Shown here one piece after another: positions 1 through 7,881 of a stretch of DNA of 64,000 nucleotides (within the stretch, counting starts at the first letter, position 1; every line of letters begins with the position of its first letter). The notes beneath the pieces are model-generated. The model saw only the letters and a list, made by a program, of their open reading frames with translations. It was not told the origin of the DNA and ran no database searches. Source of the stretch: Pseudozyma flocculosa PF-1 (lineage: Eukaryota > Basidiomycota > Ustilaginomycetes > Ustilaginales > Ustilaginaceae); contig NW_006920885.1 of assembly GCF_000417875.1 (NCBI RefSeq), positions 172,501 through 236,500 on the forward strand, written 5' to 3'. Position numbers and translations under genes: made by a program.

Positions 1-146
1 GACGACGAGGAGCCGCCTGCGCCGCCGCCGCCCGAGGCCGAGGACGAGGAGCCGCCGGTGACGTGGTCGAGGCGGATGAGGGCGTCGCGGAGGTGCCTGA
101 CGAGCTCCGGCGGGGTGCGCTGCTTCGTCTTGAAGATGAAGTTCAT
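1..146 (-). CDS. HYM1: HYM1/Mo25-like scaffold protein, N-terminal fragment
   Basis: Only the first 48 codons lie in the window; the gene runs off the left edge. Read on the minus strand from the ATG at 146 it begins MNFIFKTKQRTPPELVR and continues with a short helix (HLRDALIRLD) and then a Ser/Gly-rich stretch. This opening (M-x-F-x-F, basic, then P-x-E/D-L-V-R) is the usual start of the Mo25/Hym1 family. Those proteins are armadillo-like scaffolds that bind and activate GCK-type kinases in the RAM/MOR polarity and cell-separation pathway at sites of growth. The Ser/Gly insertion so early is lineage-specific padding. A CAG lies directly before the ATG, so a 5' UTR intron ending there is possible. 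The gene is divergent from TGS1 with about 1 kb between start codons. The family call rests on a short stretch, so it is probable rather than certain. Confidence 0.7.
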   Translation of the reverse strand, partial: MNFIFKTKQRTPPELVRHLRDALIRLDHVTGGSSSSASGGGGAGGSSS

Positions 147-1152
147 CTGGGCCGAGTCGAGTGGCCTGGGTGGGCAGCGGAGCGGTGGCTTTGGCCGCGG
201 CGAGCAGCGGGACAAGGACTGAGAGGGCAGTACTCGGTACGAGGCGGGCGACGGCCGTGGGTGGCGATGCGCGAGCGCAGGCGTGTGGTGCTGGTTGAAG
301 ATGGCTAGAAGCGCTGGGAAGGGCGATGCGATGCGATGCGAGACGGGCGGGAGGTCGAGCTAGGCTGCGCTGGGGCTGGGCTGGGCGATGCGAGCGAGGC
401 GGTGAGGGTGGCGTGTGGGTCGTGATTGGTGCTGGTGAGGCGGTGCAGGCGAGCAAAGTGAGCAGGCAGTCAGGTAGAAGAGCGAGCAAGCGAGCGAGCG
501 AGTAGGTGTGATGGTCGAGGTGCAGAGGCAAGCAAGCCGTCGGGCCTGTTCCGATCTGGACCTGCTACGGTCTCGTCGTTGGGCGGGCGGTGGGGAGGGG
601 AGGGGAGGCGGGCCTGGCCTGCGCAGTGAGGGAGGCCGATGCGGCGGCGGTGCGGTGATGCTGTGTGCGTGGGCGGTGCAGGGCAGCGAGGGCAGGCAGG
701 CAGGCAGGCGTTGGTTGTTGTGTTTTTTGGAGTTGGCTGGGTGGGCTGCCCGCCCCCTGCATGCATGCACGCTCGACGCTGGCTTGCCTGGCCCGGCCTG
801 CCTCTGGCCCGCCTGTCCTGTCACCCTGCCAGCCGAGGCAGGCAGGCGTTGCGCCCCTGAGTCGGGTCACCCGCGGGCGGGTCCAGCCAGTGCGGGCGGG
901 CTCAACTGCCAAATCGGGCGTGGCCTGGGCCTGCAGACCGGGCGGGCAATTTTGTGCTCAATTTGGCCTGGCTTTTTTCTTTTTCGGAAGACGGGGCAAA
1001 GCCAAGGGTCCACACAGACAGACAGAAGGAGGCAGCCCGCTCGGCAGGCCGCTCGCCTTTCTTCTGCCCGGGGCCGGCCCAATTCCTCCACACTACTGCT
1101 CCCAGCCTGCACCACCGTCACCTACCGCCACCAGCCAGCCGCCGTCGCCACC
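147..1152. promoter_or_regulatory. Divergent intergenic region between HYM1 and TGS1
   Basis: This stretch of about 1 kb separates two oppositely oriented start codons and must hold both promoters. It has short repeats of GCGAT near 325-345, GCGAGCGA near 484-500 and GCAGGCAG near 690-710. A pyrimidine-rich leader with ACC/CACC triplets runs from about 1080 into the TGS1 start. No convincing reading frame or RNA gene was seen. Confidence 0.5.
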
Positions 1153-2229
1153 ATGGCAGGCCCATCAAAGAAGCGCAAGCGCAACTCGTACGCCAACGGT
1201 AGCAACAGCAACGGCGACCGCAGACATGCACTCACCGACAACGACCGCACCCACGGCCCGGGCTCCGTGTACGCGTCCATCCCGCCCTCGCTCCTCTCGC
1301 TCGCCCTGACCACGTCGCACTCGCTGCCGCCGGCGCTCCAAAAGTACTGGTGGAAGCGGCACACGCTCTTCTCGCTCTTCTCGTCGGGCATCCTCCTCGA
1401 CGAGCAGTCCTGGTACTCGGTCACCCCGGAGCCCATCGCCCACCGCATCGCCACCCGCTGCTCGTCGACCACCGCCCTCGACGCCTTTTGCGGCGCAGGA
1501 GGCAACGCCATCCAGCTCGCCCTCACCTGCGAGCGCGTCGTCGCCATCGACATTGACGAGAACAAGATCCGCCTCGCCAGGCACAATGCCCAGATCTATG
1601 GCGTCCAGGACCGCATCACCTTTTGCCACGGCGACTACATCGACTTTGTCCACGACGTCCAAGAGTGGCGTAGGCGCAAGGACCGGCGGAATGACGGTGA
1701 TAGCGGCGGCCAAGGCCAAGACCGGGGAGAAGAGGATGAGCAGTCGCAGCGACCTTCGAAATGGAACGACGCCGAGAAGCTCGACATCGACGTCGTCTTC
1801 CTCTCTCCGCCCTGGGGAGGCGTCGGGTACCTCGAACCGGCCTCGATGGCAAACACGCCCACCACGTCGCCCTCGAAGCCCACTGCCACCGTCGCCTCCC
1901 CGTCTCCGCCTCCGCCTCCGTCGACGCAGTCGGCCTACACCGACATCTACCCGCTCTCGCTGCTGCAGCCGCTGCCGGGCAAGCAACTCTTTGACCTCAC
2001 CTCGACCATCACGGGCGATATTGCCTTTTACCTTCCGCGCAACTCGGACCTCGACGAGATCGCCAACCTCGTCCCGCCATCCGCAGAGGGTGAGGGCGAG
2101 GGCGAGAACGGGGTCAAGATCAAGGTCGAGGAGCAGTACCTCGGTCCCAAGCTGTCGGCCATCACCTGCTACTTTGGCAGGCTCGCCAGCGACTGGGACG
2201 ATGAGACGGATACGTGGAGGACGACTTGA
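1153..2229 (+). CDS. TGS1: Trimethylguanosine synthase (snRNA/snoRNA cap hypermethylase)
   Basis: A 358-residue protein. The start at 1153 sits in a strong context (GCCACCATGG); the frame is open further upstream, but that part is low complexity with no family similarity. Residues 5-10 are a basic KKRKR nuclear signal. Class I methyltransferase features follow: the Trp-rich m7G-cap-binding segment YWWKRH (65-70), SAM-binding motif I DAFCGAGGN (110-118), the acidic end of strand 2 (AIDIDENKI), and catalytic motif IV SPPWGGVGYL (218-227). Tgs1 converts the m7G caps of snRNAs, snoRNAs and telomerase RNA to trimethylguanosine in the nucleolus or Cajal-body equivalent. Lys/Arg-Asp-rich (about 172-205) and Pro/Ser/Thr-rich (about 230-258) insertions flank motif IV. 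No intron. It is convergent with the lipase-like gene, leaving 292 bp with a CT-rich tract around 2425-2475. Confidence 0.9.
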   Translation: MAGPSKKRKRNSYANGSNSNGDRRHALTDNDRTHGPGSVYASIPPSLLSLALTTSHSLPPALQKYWWKRHTLFSLFSSGILLDEQSWYSVTPEPIAHRIATRCSSTTALDAFCGAGGNAIQLALTCERVVAIDIDENKIRLARHNAQIYGVQDRITFCHGDYIDFVHDVQEWRRRKDRRNDGDSGGQGQDRGEEDEQSQRPSKWNDAEKLDIDVVFLSPPWGGVGYLEPASMANTPTTSPSKPTATVASPSPPPPPSTQSAYTDIYPLSLLQPLPGKQLFDLTSTITGDIAFYLPRNSDLDEIANLVPPSAEGEGEGENGVKIKVEEQYLGPKLSAITCYFGRLASDWDDETDTWRTT

Positions 2230-2521
2230 GAGGCGGCCTGCGGCGACGGCATGGGCCGATGTGCGCCGAGTGCAGGTCTGTGCTTGCTTGCATTTACCTC
2301 GAGCGACGGACGACGTAGAAGGTCGGGTTCTATGCTTGCAAATGACGCGGGGCAGACATACGCACCCACCCACTCATCCACTCAATGTACAACAACAAAC
2401 GACCACGCTGCATGATCTATCTCTCCTCTCCTCCCCTCTCCTCCCCTCGACCCTCGCTGTCTCTCTCTCTTCGCGGCGGAGAGACGAGTCGCCAGCAATA
2501 CTGTAGCTGGAGGGGCGAGCG

Positions 2522-5500
2522 CTAGGCCTCGTGGATCCACTTTGCGATGCGCCGCCAGGTGGAGCTGCGTTCAGGTTCAAACCAGCTGAAGAGGAGGTAG
2601 TCGTGGATGGCATCCTTGACCTCGTCGAGGATGACGACACGCTCCTCGAGCTCGTGGTGCGGCTGCGCGCGGTCGTCGTGCTCCGGGTGGTACGACGAGG
2701 TGGCCGTGGCGCCGCTGGCCACTGACCACGTCGAGCCATTGTTGCTCAGGCTGTCGAGGTGCGATGAGGATGCCGACGCCGAGGGGGAGGCCTGCATCCA
2801 GGGCGTCAGCGGCGATACCTCAGAGTACGCCCGCCGACGCGGTCCGCTCGGTGGAGCTGGGAAGTTGGTGCGTCGTCGTCCCAGATCAAAGTAGGATCCT
2901 CCCCCTCCCCCTCCCGCGCCATCGCCGCTTCGGCCTGTCCTGCCCTCGTCATCGTCGACGGCGTCGGCTTCAGACTCGGGAGGCGAGATGCGGATCTGCG
3001 GCGTCGTCGGCACCGTGTTGCTCGGCTCTCGGCGGAAGAGCTTGTTCTTGAGGCGATGCCGGCGCTGCTTGCCCTCCCCGTCTGTGGCCCGCTGCGACGA
3101 CATCGACGAAGACCCAGCGTCGTCGTCGTCGTCGTTGTCGTCGCCGATGAAATCTTGCGCTTTGATGACGTCGTCGGCCTCGTCGTGCTGGGCGCAAGTG
3201 CCGCTGTCGGGACGACGCTCCTGCGCGCCTGCCGAGCCGGCGCCAGCCTGGCCGCGGCTGCCCTTGCGCTTCTTGGTCGCCTCCTCCGTCATCCTGCCGG
3301 CGGGCGCGGCGAGCGAGTAGCCCTCCTGGCCCCGACGCACCTTGGCCATCTCCTCCGTCTGCCGGTCCTCGTCTCTCGCCAGCTCGACGTCGATGGCCTC
3401 TCGCTGGGCCGCGTTGGCGTCCTCAAGCTCCCTCTGCTCGCCCCGTGGCCGCGGCGCCTCGCCCTCCCTGCGGTGGCTCGGCAGCGCGTCGGCCTCCCTG
3501 AGGTCCTGCTTGAGCTCCTTCTCTTCCATCTGCTGCTGCCGCTGCGAGGGCAGCATCGTCTCGTCGACCTTTTCCGACGTGGCCGCGTCCGTCCGCGACG
3601 AGTCGACGGGTCGCATCGCGCCCATCTTGACCTGGTCCGAATCGGTCCGGTGGTTGACCGAGGGGCTCACGCCGTCCTTGGAGCGCGTCCGCATCACAAT
3701 CTCGCCGGCCGACGACACGAGCTCCTCGATCGACGCCTCGGGCTGTCCGTCGGAATCCTTATCGTTGTCTGAGAAGAGCTCAGAGGCCGCCGCCCGCTCC
3801 TCGTTCTCATGCTCCTGCTCGGCAGGCGTCGTCTCCGACCCAGGCGTGCTGCCGGGCGTCGTGGCCGAGCTCAACGAAATCTTGAGCCCCTTTGGACGCG
3901 GGTAGTCGTACCGTCCCGCCAGCTTGGCCGGATCCTGGCCCTTGCTCAGCTTGTCGCCCGTATAGATCGGAGCGCCGTGCTTGGTGCCCGCGGCCATGCG
4001 GTGCGCCAAGGTGAGGTGCTGGTCGTACGAGATCTCGGCGCTGCCAGTGGTGATGTAGATCCGCTTCGGGAAGCCCTCAAATCCCCAGAAGGGGCCCTTG
4101 CCGCCCTTGTGCGGCGGAAGCTGCAGCGAGATCGACGAGAGGTACGGGTTGCGGTACGTCTCCCGCGCCGGCAGCTCGCCGAGGAAGGCCGACACCGCCG
4201 TGTTGCGGAAGGCGAGGCAGGGCGAGATAATGTCCGACTTGATGTTGCGATGCGCCGTCGACATGAGGTTGGGCGCGCCCGTCGGCCCGCTGTGCGATCG
4301 CGAGCAGTCGGCCCACGGCGACATCAGCAGCAGGCTTCCCGGCATCGGCATCACCTTCTCATCCCTCAGATAGCGGCACAGCGCGATGCCGAGGTTGCCG
4401 CCGGCGCTATCTCCTGCGACGATGACGTCCTCCGGGTGAAAGCCCAGGTCTTCGATCAGGTATCGGTAGCCTGCGAGTGCATCCAACAGGGCGGCCGGGT
4501 AGCTGCCAGCCTGCGGCTTGCCTGGAACGCAGAGCCGGTAGTCGAGGCTGAAGGTCCGCAGCAGCCTGCCGGCCTTGGCCGAAGGGTCGGTGTAGTCGGT
4601 CGTGCTGACCTTGGGTCCCGCCTTGGCCGCTTTCGACGCCGAGGACGACGACGACGAAGAGGAAGAGGAGGCTGACGACGACGCGGGCCGCTCCGCGCCA
4701 GTTGCCGCATCGATGGTGCTGCCAAGATCACTCCGGCTTGCCGTGCCGTTGCCGTTGCCGCTGGCCCCGCCCTCGCCGCGGACGTCGCCGCTGCGAGTTG
4801 AGTTGCGCGAGCTGGTCGGACTCATGTCGGCAAACTTCTGGCTCTCGTAGATCTCGTGCATGTAGCGCAGCGCCTGCGTGTTGACGGCCGCCGTGACGTC
4901 CGACTCGTGCGCGGTGCCGATCTGTCCGATGTCGGTACCGTTGCCGGAGGCCAAGTAGAGGCAGAGGGTCAGCAGCAGGTTCGTGGGCGATGGGTGTTTC
5001 GGTTCGACGACGAGGGGCAGGGACTGTTCTGCTCGACAGCGAAAGTCACTCACCCAGTACGCTCCGCCGTGCAGGTGGAACATGACCTTTTCTCCGGGCG
5101 CCGCCTTTTGGCCGACGCCGCCGTCGCCCGACTCGCCGTACCAGAAGCCGCAGGTGCGGAGCGCCTTGATCTTCTGGATCTTCATGGCGCGCTCCAGCTC
5201 GCCGCTTATGTATTCGTCGGCCAACTCGTCGACCCAGACAAACTTGCTCTTGACCGTCTTGGAATGGGGCACCTCCTTGGTCAGGTCGCGGCCGAGGTTG
5301 GTGTGCGTACGGAAGGTGAGCTTGGTGCCGTGGCGGAAGAGCTTGACCATCGTCGCCCGCTTCCACGACCAGTCCTTGCGACCGCGCTTCGACTTGACGG
5401 CGCTGGTGAGGGACCACGCCGGGAGGTGGTAGAGGCCCACCGAGAGGCCAAAGTAGGCATAGTAGAGGTACTTGTACGGCTGCTTGGCCCACACGGGATG

Positions 5501-6409
5501 TGCCTGGTCAAACTCGGAGTCCTTGCCGCTGCCCTGCAGCGGAAAGTCCTTGATGGGGATCTGGAATTGGGGCAGCGTCAGCTTCTGCGTGATGGCTTCC
5601 GGCAGCTGGAGGTTGGGCAGCTTTGATGCCAGCAGCGAGTTGCGCTTTGCGCCTGGGCTGAGGTCGCGCGCCCGCTGCTCACTCGGTGTGTCCTCAGAGG
5701 CCGCCTTGGTCCTGGCTCGCCCGCGGTCGTCGGCCTCCTGTGAGGCCATCCGGTCGAGCTTCTCTGGGGCCTCCTTGGCCTTTTGCAGGCCTGCCACCTG
5801 CGCCTCGTCCATGCTCTGGACGTTCCGTCTCTGCTTTTCTTTGAGCTCTCGCATGTTTTCGACGCTAGCGCGGCGCTCATCCTCCGAGGGGTACTCTTCC
5901 TCGTCGCTGTCCAGGGCGACGTTGCCCGTGGCCGGCCCTATCTCTGTGGCGCGAAGCTTCCTGCCGGCGTGGACCGCCGTTTTGGGCCGGGACCTCTCTT
6001 TCCCCTTGCCCTTATCCTGGGGCGTGGAAGAGGGGGACGATGGCCTCGACGACGGAGAGAAGAGCTTGGACAGCCTCGTCATCTTGGAAGACGTCGACGA
6101 CTTGCCCGCCTTGCGCGACTTGTTGCTGGAAGAGCTCTGGCCGCTCTGTGCCGCTCGCGAGGCTGCTTCGTCGCCGCTGCTCCCGCTCGACGAACCGGGC
6201 ACTTCGCCCAGCACCGAGTCGTCATCACTGTCGGACGCCAGTGCCGCAGTGCGAGAGGTCGAGGTGAAGACGCCTTTTTCCCGCTTTGGTGCCGGGGCGA
6301 CGTTGCCGTTTGCGGCCGAGTAGGACTTGAAGGCGCTCGACGCCTGCAGTGCCTCGCGGGGCCTGGTTCGGGGCGACTCGGTCTCGGTCGAGGTAGAAGA
6401 GGGTGCCAT
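2522..6409 (-). CDS. Hormone-sensitive-lipase-like alpha/beta hydrolase, very large, one intron
   Basis: Exons 6409-5054 and 4921-2522, separated by a 132-bp GTGAGT...CAG intron (4922-5053), give 1251 residues. Start chosen at the ATG at 6409 (GACATGG); upstream in-frame sequence has no ATG. Residues 1-290 are Ser/charged and low complexity. The hydrolase core then shows the oxyanion-hole motif HLHGGAYW (445-452), followed after splicing by IGTAHESDV, a Ser-rich insertion, and nucleophile elbow GDSAGG (Ser624). The acidic triad region is TTGSAEISYDQ (Glu748/Asp752). The likely catalytic His is His1225 in AIHDYL, 27 residues from the C-terminus. Between acid and His lie about 470 acidic/Gln/Ser-rich residues, where relatives normally have a few dozen. 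The fold predicts ester hydrolysis (HSL/arylacetamide-deacetylase group); the substrate cannot be read from sequence. The N-terminal segment WSLTSAVKS...GRKDWSWKRA is typical of the fungal subfamily. Confidence 0.82.
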   Translation of the reverse strand: MAPSSTSTETESPRTRPREALQASSAFKSYSAANGNVAPAPKREKGVFTSTSRTAALASDSDDDSVLGEVPGSSSGSSGDEAASRAAQSGQSSSSNKSRKAGKSSTSSKMTRLSKLFSPSSRPSSPSSTPQDKGKGKERSRPKTAVHAGRKLRATEIGPATGNVALDSDEEEYPSEDERRASVENMRELKEKQRRNVQSMDEAQVAGLQKAKEAPEKLDRMASQEADDRGRARTKAASEDTPSEQRARDLSPGAKRNSLLASKLPNLQLPEAITQKLTLPQFQIPIKDFPLQGSGKDSEFDQAHPVWAKQPYKYLYYAYFGLSVGLYHLPAWSLTSAVKSKRGRKDWSWKRATMVKLFRHGTKLTFRTHTNLGRDLTKEVPHSKTVKSKFVWVDELADEYISGELERAMKIQKIKALRTCGFWYGESGDGGVGQKAAPGEKVMFHLHGGAYWVSDFRCRAEQSLPLVVEPKHPSPTNLLLTLCLYLASGNGTDIGQIGTAHESDVTAAVNTQALRYMHEIYESQKFADMSPTSSRNSTRSGDVRGEGGASGNGNGTASRSDLGSTIDAATGAERPASSSASSSSSSSSSSASKAAKAGPKVSTTDYTDPSAKAGRLLRTFSLDYRLCVPGKPQAGSYPAALLDALAGYRYLIEDLGFHPEDVIVAGDSAGGNLGIALCRYLRDEKVMPMPGSLLLMSPWADCSRSHSGPTGAPNLMSTAHRNIKSDIISPCLAFRNTAVSAFLGELPARETYRNPYLSSISLQLPPHKGGKGPFWGFEGFPKRIYITTGSAEISYDQHLTLAHRMAAGTKHGAPIYTGDKLSKGQDPAKLAGRYDYPRPKGLKISLSSATTPGSTPGSETTPAEQEHENEERAAASELFSDNDKDSDGQPEASIEELVSSAGEIVMRTRSKDGVSPSVNHRTDSDQVKMGAMRPVDSSRTDAATSEKVDETMLPSQRQQQMEEKELKQDLREADALPSHRREGEAPRPRGEQRELEDANAAQREAIDVELARDEDRQTEEMAKVRRGQEGYSLAAPAGRMTEEATKKRKGSRGQAGAGSAGAQERRPDSGTCAQHDEADDVIKAQDFIGDDNDDDDDAGSSSMSSQRATDGEGKQRRHRLKNKLFRREPSNTVPTTPQIRISPPESEADAVDDDEGRTGRSGDGAGGGGGGSYFDLGRRRTNFPAPPSGPRRRAYSEVSPLTPWMQASPSASASSSHLDSLSNNGSTWSVASGATATSSYHPEHDDRAQPHHELEERVVILDEVKDAIHDYLLFSWFEPERSSTWRRIAKWIHEA

Positions 6410-7002
6410 GTCGGGTCGACCGGTCGGCGATGACGGCTGAGGCGGTGCTGCTGTACGGACGGGCTCGTGTAGCGTGTTGTCTAAGTGCAAGTCTGTCGAT
6501 ATGGAGCTGGAGATTCAGCTGGAGCTGGAGCCCGTAATGCGGTGCGCTGCCTCTGGCGCAGGCGGGTCTAGGTTTGAAGCTGATCGTCAACGATGCTCTG
6601 GGAGGAAAAGCTCTCGACTATCTATGTGCGATGTCGAGGTGGAAAAGGCGCGCTCGAGAGGCTGTGCTGGGTGTCACCACACGCCACGACCGTCGGGCCC
6701 CGCTAGCGCAGTCGTGTGAAGACAAGGCCGGCCGCCGAAGGACGAGGGGCGGGCTGGGGTCCGGAGGTGCTGCCTGCCGGAGATACGGAGCGTTGATCGT
6801 CTGTCGGGTGGGGGCGTGAAAGTTCGAAGAGAGGGGTGGGCTGGAGCGCGAATAGATGCGGGTGAGCGGCGGCCTGAGCGTCGAGATCCAAGCGGTGCGG
6901 GGTCACGTCATGGGCCTTTGGACGGCTATCGTTATGAGGAGATGGAGCCGGCGTCGCCGAGGAGCCAGGTGTGAGGACAGTCGAAGCTGGTGGTGGCGAG
7001 CT

Positions 7003-7048
7003 GAGAGGGAAAGAGAGAAAGAGAGAAAGAGAGAAAGAGAGAGGGAGA
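7003..7048. repeat. Purine tract, GAGAAA-type repeat
   Basis: Forty-six consecutive purines with a repeating GAGAAA pattern. On the minus strand it is a CT-rich tract about 590-640 bases upstream of the lipase-like start codon, so it may be part of that promoter. Confidence 0.8.
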
Positions 7049-7623
7049 CAAGATGTGGTAGGTAGATGAAGGTACGAGCCAGACCGAAGGTGGCCCCACG
7101 TTGGACGTCGTCGGAGGGGAGGGATCGAGGCAGCCCTCGTCGAGGCTGGGGCAGGCTAGCCAGCAGGCAAAGGTGAGGGTGGGGTGATTTCTGGGCGCAG
7201 GCCGGCAGTCAGCCCCCCGCCCGGCTGTCGAGCGCCTGGCCGTTTCAAATTCCGCGTGGCTTCCGCTGGCCGGCCAACTTGAACTTGGCCCTCGATCTCG
7301 CCACACCGCCCCTCCGGAGTGCCTGGGCCAAGCGGTCTCCTTTGGCTGGCAAAGGCGAGACACAACGACGCCCATACACACGTACGATGCTACCGGTCGG
7401 CGACGCAGCCGCTACCATCTCACCATCGGAAAGCAGGCGTGTGTACGACGGGCAGGCGGGGGGCCCTCGAAGCGAGGCGAGGCGAGGCAGCTGGGCATCC
7501 AGCCAGGGTCCTCCTCGCATGCATGCAGGTTGACGTACGACGAGCGGATAGAGCTGCTGGAAGGACGAGCGGGGCTGGCGCGCCTCGTCCCGACCACCTA
7601 CGGCATCATTCGATTTCGTGGGA

Positions 7624-7626
<3 letters not shown>

Positions 7627-7659
<33 letters not shown>
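7627..7659. repeat. (GAC)11 trinucleotide microsatellite
   Basis: Eleven uninterrupted GAC units in the intergenic region downstream of UBP8. No gene model reads through it. Confidence 0.9.
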
Positions 7660-7881
7660 CACTCCGGCAGCAAGGCGATGCCACGGACGGTCGCAAGGTC
7701 AGGATCGATCAGGATCGGTCGGCACGATGGACGCTCGTCTGGACAGACATCAGGTAAGCTCGGCGGCGGCCAGCAGGCCAGGGATGCCGACGGCACGCCG
7801 GCAGGCTTCCGACCCGGCAGGCGGCAGCGTCCAGTCGCGATGCCGATGCCGAACTGCCCCCCTGACCGCCTGTTCCTTCGG

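Larger units (their letters stand above)
6410..7881. other. Intergenic region, lipase-like 5' side and UBP8 3' side
   Basis: About 1.5 kb between two minus-strand genes. It should contain the lipase-like promoter (near 6410-7000) and the UBP8 3' end. It holds a 46-nt pure-purine tract (7003-7048) and a (GAC)11 microsatellite (7627-7659). No protein family or structural RNA was recognised on either strand. Confidence 0.5.

Noticed and set aside
508..1152. N-terminal extension of TGS1 by 215 residues
   Set aside because: In frame but low complexity and unrelated to the family; the start at 1153 has a near-perfect initiation context followed by a nuclear signal.
4922..5053. 44 extra residues in the lipase-like protein if no intron is assumed
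   Set aside because: They interrupt a conserved motif and are bounded by GTGAGT and CAG; splicing restores AYW-IGTAH as in homologues.
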